A stretch of DNA of 64,000 nt from Agelaius tricolor (taxonomy: Eukaryota > Chordata > Aves > Passeriformes > Icteridae), in assembly GCA_023055355.1 (NCBI GenBank), contig JALJCS010000004.1, positions 34,652,244 to 34,716,243 of the forward strand, read 5' to 3'. Within the stretch, counting starts at the first letter, position 1. Each line of letters starts with the position of its first letter. This document shows positions 38,936 through 51,600 of the stretch, piece by piece. The notes under the pieces are model-generated. The model was not told where the DNA came from. It did not search any database and saw nothing but the letters and a program-made list of their open reading frames with translations. A program made the position numbers and the translations under genes.

Positions 38936-41900
38936 TATAAGCCTAGCTAGCATAAGTCTATCGCTTGATTGAGAAAACATGGCACACAGAATTCAGCCTT
39001 GTAGACTACTTGTGCCAGGCCAGGTGGAGACTCTGCCCCTTTGCCTTCTGACAGCCATCACTTCCACAGGGCACTCTTTAATGTTGAAACACTAATTGGG
39101 AGAATATATAAGGGTCAAGGACATAACATGAAACGACAGTAAAACATGGAAATAGATTGGGTGAGTCAGGGTAGACTGGTAGATAGATAGACTGCTTCCA
39201 AATTTATTTTTGAGTTTAAGTGAAGAGTCAAGACTATTTGAAGGTAATTTATAAGGTCAAAGTATTTGTGGTGTAGTGGTAGGTGGTGCAAAAATGGCCA
39301 GTGCCCACCACTGTACTTTGGGATGCTCAGACTGGATGTTAGGGCAGTCATCTTCCCCAGGGAGATAGAGCAACACCTAAGCAGGTTACCCAAGAACTTG
39401 TGAAATCTCCATCCTTGGAGATTTTTAATATTTACCGAACAAAGCTGTGTCTGTCTAGTCTAATGCTGAAGATTATCCAGCTTTGAGCAGGCAGTGGAAC
39501 TAAGCGTCTCCAGAGGTTCTTTCCCACCAACACATTTTGCAGGCTCTGATGGACAAAGTTAAGGCATGAATGAGGAAGACACCATCCTTCACCATGTCTA
39601 CATTCTCTGTCAGCCACATCTGGTGCTGCTCCTGTGCTTAACCTGCTGGAAACCCAGAGTGCAGGGTGAGAACTGATGGGAGAGTGGTGTTTGCTGACAC
39701 AGTCAGGTCTTGGCCTGATACTGAAGTGCTTTACAGGCTGTGCTGACTTTAGTTATCTTCAGTGCCAACTGGTTATCATACTAAACCAGATTGCTCTGGG
39801 GTGTTGGATGAGGAAGTATGAAACAGCTGATTGATTGATAATCATGAATTTTCAGTATACAGTGCTGGGACTTGCCTTCATAGAAGTTGTGAGACATCTG
39901 CTGTCACTGGAGCCACTGGCAGGATTTTGCTAGTGAGGGAGGAAAGGACTGGTCACAGCAAACTGCGTGGACCCCTTGACAAACAAGCTCACTGCAGCTG
40001 CTCCCTGTGTATGTCACCCACTAATGGGTGGAAAAGAAGGTTCCTTGCACAATTAGCTGGAGTGAAAGTACCTGTAGAAAGAATCTGTGCATATTATATC
40101 ACTGTATAAATTATTGAGCTGATGTTCTGGAGATAATAGAGGAAACTCTTCCTTTCTTCTGTCCTAAGGATGGCAACTCTGAAAGTTTACACCTGCTTCC
40201 TGGAAGTTGTACCTCCTGTAGGCTCTGCTTAGATAATTAATTTGCAATATTCATTAGCCAGAGGATCAGTGTAATAATATATAGACAAACAAAGGGATTT
40301 CATGCTTATATATTGAGTCAGCTGTGGTTTTTCTTCTGGGCGTGGGTGAAGCTGCTGTTGAATAAATGGCAAAAACCCACATAAACCCAACAACAAAAAA
40401 CAACCAAGTATTTTGATGTTTATCTGTATAATATTTCTGAGCAATAGTTATAATCATTAGTGAATCACAGGCAAGAGAGAACCATGTGGCTGTAGCTACA
40501 TTAGGAGCTCCGTGCTTTTTCTTCTCATCTGCAGACACAGAGGATTCCGAGAACTGAGTGGGAGATATATGCTGTGCCTGATATCACTCATGTTCTTCTC
40601 TCATATGCTCTATATGATCCAGCTAAATCCCAGTGTTTGTAGGAGGACAGAAGCACAAGGACAACTCCTGCACGATATCAGGCACCCATGAGCTTTCCCC
40701 AAATACAGAAGAGGTATGGAGAGCAGCTCTCCTCCTTCACTTTCCTCTGACTGCAGGAGAGATATGTTCCTCTTGTTCCTCTGGTTTCTACCTTAACCTT
40801 TTATAACAATTCCCTGAGTGCTGGCTTGCCCCTCCCTGGTGAGTACTCCTGGCCACAGGGATGGCAGTTGCAGGTGTATGCCCTGCACACAGCACCGTGC
40901 ATGCCGACAGGGACCCCTAGCCAGAAGGGCCTGCGTATTTTGGAAATGAAACTTTACTCATGGTCACTTCCCTTATCACTGGGATCCAGTATTTCTATGT
41001 GTTCCACCCCCTCTTCTTCCCTCCCTTTTTCCCCAGAGGCCCACACAAGGCCCCCAGGTTGTGGAGTCTTGTCACAACAGCACAGGCAGAAGAAACACAT
41101 CTGAAGGCACCGGAGGCAGGCAGGGGTGTGGGCTGAGATATATGGTAGTAGTCAAAATTAGGAGTGCTTAGAGGATTTCAGAGCTAAAAACAATGCCCAC
41201 CTAATTCTCTTTCCCTCTGGCTGGAATGAAACAAAGAAGGAGCTGCAGCTCCACTGTTCGTCTGCACAGTTGTTCTTGCCGGACAAGTGTGTGCAGCTGG
41301 TACAAGGCTTTATTAAGGGAAACTAAACCCTCAAGCAAACTCACAAGCAGTTTTCTGTTTCGTGTGTCTGTCATGAAAACCCTGGTCATTTGTTATTTGG
41401 GGTGGTACACCCTATCATGGTGAAGCTGCTGCTTCCTGTATCCCTCAGCCATCACTCCCAGCATCAACAAGTTCCTGAAGTTTGGGCAGAAGACACTTAT
41501 TGACAATCTGAGGCCAGGTCATTTATTCAGAGAAAGAATGCTAGACTACAGTTTTTGTGCAGGACTGTAAAAATGAAGCCAAGACTGCTGTTCAATGTAC
41601 ACTGCAATTTCAGGCACACCTTCCACTGAAACTGGTTCCCTGATTTCTTCCTGGGGACTCATTTAATACAGCAAGAATTTCATTCATCAAGAGAAAATGT
41701 TTTAGGTGTATGGAGATATCTGACAATTAAAGTAGGTATCTCAAGAGATATGTGGCAATCTCACGGGCAAGCCTACCCCCAGGTACCCAGGCACCTTTGA
41801 ACTCTGGCTGCCAGCACTGAGGCACTTAGACTGTAGAAATGCTGAAAGACAGATTAGGAAGTGTTCTTTTAAAAATGGTGGAAAGTTGTTTTATATCAAC

Positions 41901-43062
41901 TTGGTGATTGTTAGCATTTTCTAATTTTGACCTTCAAGGCCCTGAATGGGCATATTTGTAAAAGGTCAAATGATAAAAAGTATCCCATGTGTTCCAAATG
42001 GAGCCTTTACTTTGCCTGGTGAATATTTTAGTGACCCAGTTAGAGCAAGAGGTTTTATTGAACAGAGTAGGCAAATGCAGAGGGAAACAGAAGACCTGTC
42101 ATCCCTGTGACAATTATACGTCTGTCTCTGTGTAATCCACCCTCTCAGCCTGATAAACAAGAGCCTGTGCATGGGTTTTGAAAGGAAGGTGACCATCACC
42201 TTCTGTGATCTGGGTATTTTCTTGTGTACACCTCCGCTAGCCTGTAAAGCAGGTAAGTCTTAACCTCTGCATTATGATATTGTTTAGGACTCCAGTCCTA
42301 CTCTGAAGTGCATTCTGGCTTTTTAATCTTTCTCTGGGGTTCATTCAACATGTTTCACTTATTCTGGATTTCTACTTCCAGTTACTTTTGGAATCCACTA
42401 CTTTGCAAGTAATTGCATTTCCATCTGTTTTTTTTATGTTGCTTCCCTGTGTACTCACTCATAAGCAGCATACTTACTGTATGCTCAGTGAAGCAAACCT
42501 TGGGGATGATCAGCTCACATCTGTTTACTGCAGGCAATTTATAGGAAAAGGCTCAGCCCAAGCAAATATGACTGAATAAATTGACAGATGATAGTTATTC
42601 TTATTACGGGTGATCTTCCTCTGACCACCTTTAAACTGGTGTGGAGCTTTCTATATAAATGCACTTTTACTTTCCCAGATGGAACTTTTTGAAGACATTT
42701 TCTTGAGAAAATTTTTAAATTATCAGGAAGGAAAGTATGCCTTCATTTTTCCTGTATTTTCAGGTATAGGCACAAAAGTTTTCCTTTTACAGCAGCTTTA
42801 TAAAATGGAAACACAGTAGCTTGTTTTCTTAAATAAAAATCCTTTCTTTCCATTCACCTTTTTGAAGCAATTGCTTATGAGTTCAGGACCATGGAGTTTT
42901 TTTATTACAGTCCATCCTTTCTCACACACAGCCAACAGGATGGATCAACTGAAAGCCTGACTCTAAGCCTAACAATCTCTGTCTTCATCTGGCCCTCCTT
43001 CCTTTCCCAGAGACTGGCCTTTGGTTTGTGTCAATGTCAGTGACAGTATCTTTGCCCCACAG
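38936..43062. other. Intergenic DNA or S100Z upstream intron
   Basis: No coding exon seen. The S100Z start codon follows a splice acceptor (TTTGCCCCACAG ending at 43062), so part of this interval must be an intron leading to an untranslated first exon that I cannot locate. Confidence 0.5.
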
Positions 43063-43079
43063 CTCTCCTGCTCACTGCT

Positions 43080-44535
43080 ATGACCACTCCACTGGAAGAT
43101 GCAATGGACACCTTGATTAGGATTTTCCATCACTACTCGGGCAAAGAAGGAGACAGGAACAAGCTCAGTAAAGGAGAACTCAAGGAGCTCCTCACCAGTG
43201 AGCTCACTGACTTCCTTTCAGTAAGATGCAGCTTTTGAACCTCCTGAGTGACTGTGTCATGAGTGGGTTAAGCAGCTATCCAAGTGCTTGGACAGGGATA
43301 GCACCTCCTTGTGCAAGGCCCATCCTATGACAGTCTCTCAGATAAGAGTTCTTTGTGGAGCTGTACAGAAGAATATGATGTCAAATGTCCCGTTTGAGAA
43401 ATATGTTTTCAGAGGGTGGTCAGTACCCTCCCATGTACCACTGGCAGCAGAGATGGGTACCGATGCTCTGCAAACTCCACAGTGCTTTTGAGCGGGAGGC
43501 CTAGACCAGCCTAGGAGCAGTAGCAAGATCAATGCTAAATAATGGTCAATTTGTTTGTTTGTTCGTTTGTCTGTTTGTTTTTAATAATAAGGCATAGATA
43601 ACTCCATTGAAGACTTAAATGCAGCAACCAGTTGTCATGAGAGAGGAAAGTAGCTTGTGCATACTGGCCACACAGTACTGATGCTTGTGTGCCCTGCAGA
43701 GAGGTGCTAAGGAAATCCTTTCAATGATAATCTGCTGATTTGAATATCTCTTTGCATGTTTGTTGTGTTCTACATTACACAGCATAGATGCTTTTATGGA
43801 ATCAAAGCTTTAAAAATAATGGTTTTATGCATCCTCTTAATTATAAAAATTATTGTGGTCCCTATCCCAGAATGATTTTCTTTACATTGCACTCATTTCC
43901 TTGAATTGGATTTTCTTTTAATCTTGGCTATTGATTTATTATTATGAGATTCAATGGTCTTGCTCCCACTGAATAGGATGGTTTTTTGCCAACCAGAGTT
44001 CTTCTGAATTTGGTAAATGGATATATAATATGACAATTTATGAGTATTCTGTTGGAAATCTAAGTACTGTTTGTCAAGGGATGATACAGAGAAATGCACT
44101 TTACAGATCCACCTTGACAAAAGAGATCCATGTTTAGTATCTCCTAAAATCTGTTTGACTCATTTCAGTCCTCATTTAGAACCTGTATACCTTTTAAGGG
44201 CTGCACTCTCTTTAGTTTCTGATGTTGCAGTGACTAGAGATGTATTACTTTTTAGGTGCATATTTAATTCAGCCTTTATTTAATAACACCAGCCTTGTAA
44301 CATAGCAGTGGTGCCAGGCATGTCAGAAGTGCACATTCAAGACCTGCACAGCTAAGTCACTTTTCTTTCTCTCTAGGGACAAAAGGACCCCCTCCTGGTC
44401 GATAAAATTATGAATGACCTGGACTCCAATAAGGACAATGAAGTGGATTTTAATGAATTTGTCATTCTGGTTGCTGCTTTGACAGTGGCATGTAATGATT
44501 TCTTTGAAGAACAGCTAAAGAAAGAGGAATTTTAA
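43080..44535 (+). CDS. S100Z: S100 calcium-binding protein Z (two coding exons)
   Basis: S100Z is a small cytosolic EF-hand protein that forms dimers and signals by exposing a target-binding surface when it binds calcium. Exon 43080-43220 (47 codons, donor GTAAGA) and exon 44377-44535 (52 codons and TAA, acceptor CTCTCTAG) join in phase 0 to give 99 residues, the same length as human S100Z. The N-terminal S100-type loop is at about residues 20-33 ([14 protein letters not shown]). The canonical C-terminal EF-hand is [12 protein letters not shown], residues 63-74, with D63, N65, D67, E69 and E74 as ligands. The hinge between them carries the exon junction. [11 protein letters not shown] before the C-terminus is a strong S100Z signature. 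The intron between the coding exons is placed as in other S100 genes. The start codon has an in-exon 17-base leader after the AG at 43061-43062. It lies between F2RL1 and CRHBP as in human. Confidence 0.96.
43551..43582. repeat. (GTTT)n simple repeat in S100Z intron
   Basis: About eight GTTT units with two substitutions (GTTC, GTCT), lying in the intron between the two coding exons. Confidence 0.85.
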
Positions 44536-44681
44536 AAATCCTCTATGTAATCAATCTCCAGTCCACAAATGCAAGCAAAGCATGCCTAGTTAGGTAGCCC
44601 TCATTGGTGATTAGTAAATGCGAACCATAATTCCTCCAACTGTTACTGCTCTAAGACATTTATGGACCTAGTCAGCAGCTG

Positions 44682-44710
44682 GTGTAAGCTGGACTACAGC
44701 CAGCTTACAC
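44682..44710 (+). other. Perfect 11-bp stem hairpin in S100Z 3' UTR
   Basis: GTGTAAGCTGG (44682-44692) and CCAGCTTACAC (44700-44710) are exact reverse complements separated by a 7-base loop. In the transcript this would fold as a stable hairpin about 150 bases after the stop codon. Its function is unknown. Confidence 0.7.
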
Positions 44711-45658
44711 TACTTGAGATGTGCAATATTTCCAGTCTTTGCACTCCATGCATCTGTAACATGCCTTCATCAGTTGGCCAGGTCAAGGGCTTGGGGTGAC
44801 AGATCATTTGGCACGAGTTGAGACTTCTATTTCTCCAATGTCAGTGGAAAGTAAAAGGCAGGGGAATGTTACTTATATACCTTCTGCATGGAAAAAATTT
44901 GGAATGAGACACAACACCTGCAATTTAGTTATCAGTCATTTTATAATAATCTTATTTTGCAGCTCAAAACCAGCAGATTCTTTTTAGCTCAGTTCTGCTT
45001 ATTCTAAAACCTTTGTTAGTTGCTGCTCCCCACACTCATATTTCAGATGTGGTCACAGCTGTCTCTTGCTGCTGGAGCATACAATACTGCTTGCCATTGT
45101 TATGGGTTCATTTCCTCCTGTCTCCAGCTTCAATTTTGTTCTGTTGGCATCGCTGCATCCCAGTAGTCAACCTCTTCACTTGGCATAAATGAATTTATTC
45201 ATATTATAAATTATTCAAGTACATAGAAGATTTAGTCACCAAATTGCTTGGAGGGCTGATGGAAGGACTTTGGGGGAAATGTGTAAATGCCTTCTGCTTT
45301 GACTACTTTGGCATGGTTAAAAGGAGGCCTTTTAGGACCACTTGTGGAAGATTTAATGATGAAATTCCAGGGTACAGCTTTGTAATGTGAGTCATCTTAT
45401 GGAAAAATTGTTATTTCATCTTACACTGATCCCCACCCTGTATGGAAGTAGGGGTTCCCTGAGCCCCACGGCCAGGCAAAGAGAGAGTAGGCAAACTCCT
45501 TCCAGTGTTAGCTTGCTCCTGGGTTGAGTTAAGAATATTTACACACTCCTGTTTGAATTAAGCATACTTAAGCATCCTCAGTGGCAGGATATTGTGGCTT
45601 TTTTTCCTGCACAGAGAGCTCTTATATCCTTGTTATTTTGCTGGTAACCTCAAACTAT

Positions 45659-45664
45659 AATAAA
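45659..45664 (+). terminator. Candidate polyadenylation signal for S100Z
   Basis: This is the first canonical AATAAA I see after the S100Z stop codon, about 1.1 kb downstream. It is assigned by position only; the gene could use a variant signal earlier. Confidence 0.35.
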
Positions 45665-48600
45665 GGGCATCTGAATTAAATGAAGAATTTCTGTTTGTGT
45701 AAGACATTATTAAAAAACCACTCCCCAATGAAGATGTGCCCTGCTAGGCAATATTTGCAGAATTAGTTCACTTGTCTTTCCTTCCCAGGCATCCAAATAT
45801 CATTTAGCAAAGTGTACATTTGTATGAAATTACATATGATTAAGAAGATGTAATTTCTTATTAGCAGGGGATTTTGCAGGGTGTAATAAATGTAACAAGG
45901 GGCAGACAGCATCCTAAGAACAGGGCCACCACCAAATGGTGTTATCTGGGAAGAAAAGCAAACTTTGCAATGGTGACAGTGCCACAGCATGCTTTAACCC
46001 TTGAATGAAAAAGTTATGCAGGATTCACAAAATATCTTCTAGGCCAACATGACAGAAAGTACAAAAGTAAAACTGGCAACAAATGGACAACTTTTTGCTC
46101 CCTTTAATGTCGTGTACCTCAATATCATTGCAAGTGTTGGACCAGGATGGCAAAAGTATCAGCCAGAAAATATAAGACCACTTTTACGGTTTCTCAGGGG
46201 CCCCAGAGAGTTGCTAGCCACTATACCTTTCCCTGTTCTCCAAGGGGAAGTGAAAGAAGACCTGTTTAAATCTTCAACTCCAAGCTAAAAGGAGTAAGGT
46301 TATCCCAGTAGAAGCCACTTCCTTCTCTAAAAAAATTGAACAAGAATCTTTCTGGAAAGAAGCTCCAGAAAGAAACCCATCCCTGATGAACCCTTGTACA
46401 TGTAGCAGCCCATGTGCATAGCAGAATTATGCTGGGTCACAGCTGGCAGCAGCAATTTCCCCTGGAGTCAGGCAGCAAGAGTCACTGCTGCAGCGGAGAG
46501 GGCCAGAGAGCCATCTCATCAGCTGAATTTGCTAGGGATTGTGTGCATCCTAACTGCTCTGTGGAAGGGGCTTACTTGCAGATGAGCTGTGGGAGAGTCA
46601 GAGGAGAATGACTCAAATGATCTTTTTTCCAACAAAGTTTCATAAAACCTCATAAATCACTGGTTTTAGCTTGTCTTGTTAGGTGTTTCTTTGTTGCTGT
46701 TTTAACTACAACTCTGTCTGTTCTGTCAGAAGAAACCTTTTTGTACAAAGACAGGAAACCAAGCAGAAAACTAAGAAAATGCACAAAACACATTCAAAAG
46801 CTCAAACCCACAAAGCCTTCACACAATATGGGCCCCTGGGGTAAGACTAGCCATCCTATTCTTGGGCTACCTGTGGGCTGACCCACGGCACCCTCTCTCA
46901 CTCCTCTCACACAGGAGCCAACTAATGTTCCATTAGACCATTAGTTGTTCCAGTAGACATCGCTTCTAAGAAAGATATATGAGGATCACCTGAAAGTTTT
47001 GAATTGCCTCTGAGCCAAAAAAAAAACTGTGAGTAATCCTCTGTTCTGTAAGCACTCCTCAAGAAGGAAGATGGCATTGAAACCACGGACATTGGCTATG
47101 CAAGAGGGTGCATACAAGGCCAGCCTCACTATGAACATGATGTCCTGTTGATGCGAACCTTTTTGGGTCTTCATTCTCTCTTTCAAACCTGAAGGCAGGA
47201 TTTTTTTACTGACATTTGCCCACTGACTTCAAGTCTTCTGTAATTCATGGATCTAGTGAGTACTTTGAAGTTTTACATGCAGATCAAGCTTGCTGTATGG
47301 CTTTCTCCAGAGTGCCTCAGCATTAGAAATTATGTCTAATTACAGACATTTTTTCCATTTGTTATATCAGGCTGTCTTAAAAACCTATAGAAATTTGAAC
47401 ACCAAAACATGGCCTAATATTTTCCAGTTACATCAAAGACCAATAAAAATAGAACAATGCCAGACAAGATCTTTTCTCTATATTGTGAAATTTCTTTGCT
47501 TGACATCTAAAGAGCAGATTTGCAGAAGACAAATTCCACTATCTTGAAAGCCTCAGCCTCTGCCATTTGCTTTTATTTCAGTTCAAAAGAGATTTGAAGT
47601 GCCTGTGCAATTGGCAACACAAAGCTTGATGCATTACCTGTTGGTAAATTTATAACTTCTTCAGATTTGTTATCCAGCTACCAATCCTGCAGAGCTGTGC
47701 ATGACACCCCCATGAAGACAAGGAGTTTGTAATGGAGCTGTGCCTCCAAGCTGTGACTTACCAGCTAGGTCCAGTAGGAAGGCACCACCTTTCAAAGGAA
47801 GGTGTGGAAGTGCAGTAGGAGAATAATCCCAAGCAGCTGGAAGGCGTCAAGTGTAATGGGATAACAATCTCCCACAACACCATTTTCTCCCTGTAAAGAT
47901 GAGAGACAAAGTTGCCTGGCTTTGTGAGAAGGGAAAGAGAAGTGACCCCAGGAGACTCCAGCAGAACAGATGATGTTTCCAGTAGCTAGTAATGTTATTA
48001 ATTGCCGTCCACCAATGTAGCAGTGTAGGTCCACCCCAGGTCCCTCAGCCACCCAAGGCAGACCCCTTTTCCAGGCTCCATGCTACAGCATAAAGCAGGG
48101 CAGGGCCAGGAGAAAAAACTTTCAGGGACAGCCCAGAGTCCATCATATGAACTCAACAGCACACATAAAAGATCCAGTTCCTCTCTGATCACAGCCTTGA
48201 AAAGGTTGGGTAAAAGGTCGCACACAAAACTTGTATCTGAAATCAGGTTAATCTATATAAAGGTTTTTGACTGGCAGGAAGATTGAGATTTAGATTAAGA
48301 TTTAAACTGTGATGTGACATCATGTGCATGTCTAATAAGGGCTTTGATTGACAGGCCATCAATTATTGCATGTGCCTTTAGGGATAATTACGTCTGTTGA
48401 ATAGCACTGTATTATTTGAAGAAAAAAGGGGTAACATTTTCGATTTGATCTTTCTTCTGCCACATGATATGGCATGAGAGAGAATGTTTAATTTATGATC
48501 TGGAAATCCATTTTCTAAATTACTTCTGTCCACATCCTTTCCTCTGAGTTGGAGGATGGTGGGCTATAGACCAGGCAGCCATCAAAGAGAGCACATGAAT

Positions 48601-51600
48601 GAACTTCAGCAAAAATATTAAAAAAAAAAAGAAACACCACAAATCTTGTCATTTTTAAATACCAGCTCTCAGCCACCTGCTATCAGTTGTGTATAAGGGG
48701 CAACTCCCAAGGAAGAGAACTGCAGCTGCATCCACTTATTTTGCCCTTGCAAGCAGATTCTCAGCTGATGTAAAATGACAGAGCCTATTGCACTCAGTGG
48801 CATAATTTTGCAGCAGCTGAGAACATGTGCTTGAGACTCTAAATTAGCCTTCAATGGAAAGTTGTGTTTCTGTAAGCTGGTTGGCTAAATAAGGACATGT
48901 CTATAAAACTGCAAATATTGCAACAAGACAGCAAAGAGGAGGACAGAAGAAGTAGTTGCTCAGAACCCAAGTCTTTGGGGGAAAATCAGTGCAAAATGTT
49001 CCTGTCACACATTTGCTTTAAATCTCAAGCTGCCCTCTCAAGTCCTGTTTGACTGTATGGAGTGCAGAGCAATCATCACAGTATTGCTTTCAAATATCTG
49101 TCAATGGACTCTGCCTTAAAACTCCATGTATGGATTTGATTTTACATTCCCAGTAGTTGCATGAACTCAGAAAAGCACTACAGAATAAAGCTATGGCAGG
49201 AAAAAGATCTGTGTGTAGAACAAGTTATAAAGGGCAGAAAAGCAACTGAACCACCTGGAGCCCTACTTAAGATTGTTTTCTTGGAGCAGAAAAATGGTGA
49301 GAAGTTGAGACTGCTGCAGAAGAATGTAAATTCCTCAGCTCTGGCTGGGGACATCAAGTGGCAGATCCCTGTGGCTGAATGATGGGTCTGGATAAGACAC
49401 AGGGCTGGAGAGTTCCATCCCATTGCACTATCGATGCCTTCGGTAGATGAAAGCAAAACTGGTTTTGCCCTTGCACTAATGACCGAATTCTGCACTTTTA
49501 GGAAAGACCTCTCTCTCAGAGGAGGGGGTTTTTTGGTCATTTTGGTGCCCTAGGAGTAGTATTGCAAGGAGAATAGTTAATGTTTGAAATTAAAAAGCCT
49601 ATTACTACACTTGAGCTGAAGATGCTCTGTAACATTGCTAGCAAAGGTGAAGTTGCCTTTAGACATCAGGAAGTGGAAAAATGCTGACCAGGTGAGCCAA
49701 GGTCCTTCAACATATGTGATTTCTACACTAACACAAGATATTCCTGTACTTTCACCTAAAAGCATTTGGAGCCTAATTGATCAAATTGGCTCTGTAGACT
49801 GCACAGTACTGGGGATGACTGGTAAGGAATCACACACATGAAAAACAAAGGACTATGCAGAGGGAGCAGTTGAAAGGATAAATATACTATTATGTTTGGT
49901 ATGCTGACATCTCTTATCTGACTCATACTGACTGCCTGAATTGTGAACAGTTCACAGTGTTTCTGAAGTTGGGTCCATTACTGTGATGTCTAACACTGCC
50001 AGAATTGTGTTGAATTACAGTTTTTTCTGGATGAGAATTATTCTCCTCAGGGAGAGTCACTTTAGCTAAGAAATTCTTGTCCTTGGATAAAAAACCCAAA
50101 GCATTTTAAAATATCACTTAGGAAAGTGGTCCTTTTTCAAAGTTATTTCAGAGATGAAACAAATTTTGAAACATGATATGTGGAAATGCAGGGATTTCTC
50201 AACACCTCTGAGATTATATTCTATGTAATAAACTGGCTCGGCATTGAAAACAAAGTGATAAATGTTCTAGTAGCCCCAAGCTGAACAGAAAATTTGGGAG
50301 AGAAGGAACAGGGGCTGTTGCTTTGGGGAGGATCACTGGGAGAAAGTTGCAGCTGTGGGAAAGGAGATCTAGAACAGGATGTGACCTGGGCCATGAGGGT
50401 TACGCTTCCAAACAAAGTCTAGATGCAGTAACTGTGCCATGTTTTGGAAAGGAGACTGTTCTTCTGCAGGGGCACTGGTACTGATGAGAGTAGCTGCTGC
50501 AGCTGGCAAAGGCAAATATGATGGGCTCAAAGAGGCCGCCTGGGGGCCATGCTGACACCTGCGTGCAGCTCTGGTGTTGAGGCCTTCTTGCAGCAACCCT
50601 TGAGGGCAGAGATTCTGTTTAAAGGATCCACAGAGGAGGAAAGTCCACGATAAAATTAAACAGCTCAAGAAACATCCAGTACTGGCACCAGAGCAATGGC
50701 ATGTGCTTTTTCCAGTCACCCATTCTCATATCTCTTTTCTCCTTCCTGAGAAAAAACTTTTCTCCCACTTCTTGGCCCTGACTGCTTTGTGTAGATGCTG
50801 GTTGACTCACAGGCAGAGCTGGTTGTGATAACCGCCCTCAGGATAATCTCAGTGTCTGAATATAATGTTTGCTTGATTATTTGTAACCCGCTAAACTGCG
50901 AGTTTCACAGTCTTTGCTTTTAGCCAATGCCATAAATAGAGTTAATGCAAGATTTATTGTCAAGCCTGCATGATGCTGATAGACTTTCAGTTCATAAATC
51001 ACATGCGTTTGCCATCCCTGTGAGCCACTTAATGTGACAAATCACACCATCTCTTGTGTCAAACTGCCCAGAGTTAACAAGCCACTCTTACTTCACCTAA
51101 TGGAAAGTTCAGCTCTATTTAAAGCCAATTTAGACACACACAGAGAAGTAATAGAAGTGATGTTACAGAGAGATGTGTGGAGAGGTTTGGAAGAGGCTTG
51201 TCATACCCAGCACAAAGCTGAGGCAGACAGGTAGCGAGAGAAATCAGTGATGGAGTTGTGGACTGATTACAGAGGGAGGAGTCCTGGGCTCAGGTTGGAT
51301 CATGGACTCTTGGAACACCTGCCTGATATTGAAACAAACACGAGTAAAGGATTGAAGCACAAAATGTGATCTCAGACTTTGTGTTCCTGCAGCTAGAAAT
51401 GTTCTCCTTCAGCTGTCACTGTAACTCTGATTGGGTTCTTGCAAAAAGGACATATCTTCAAACCATTGACAGGGCCAACTTACTTTAGCCATGCTGAATT
51501 CTATCTTTCCTATTGTATGTCCATAGTCCTGTGAGCCAGGAACAGGAACTTCTTGCACATTTGTCTTTGGCTCAGACAGAGTTTGAAGTGAAATCTTGTA

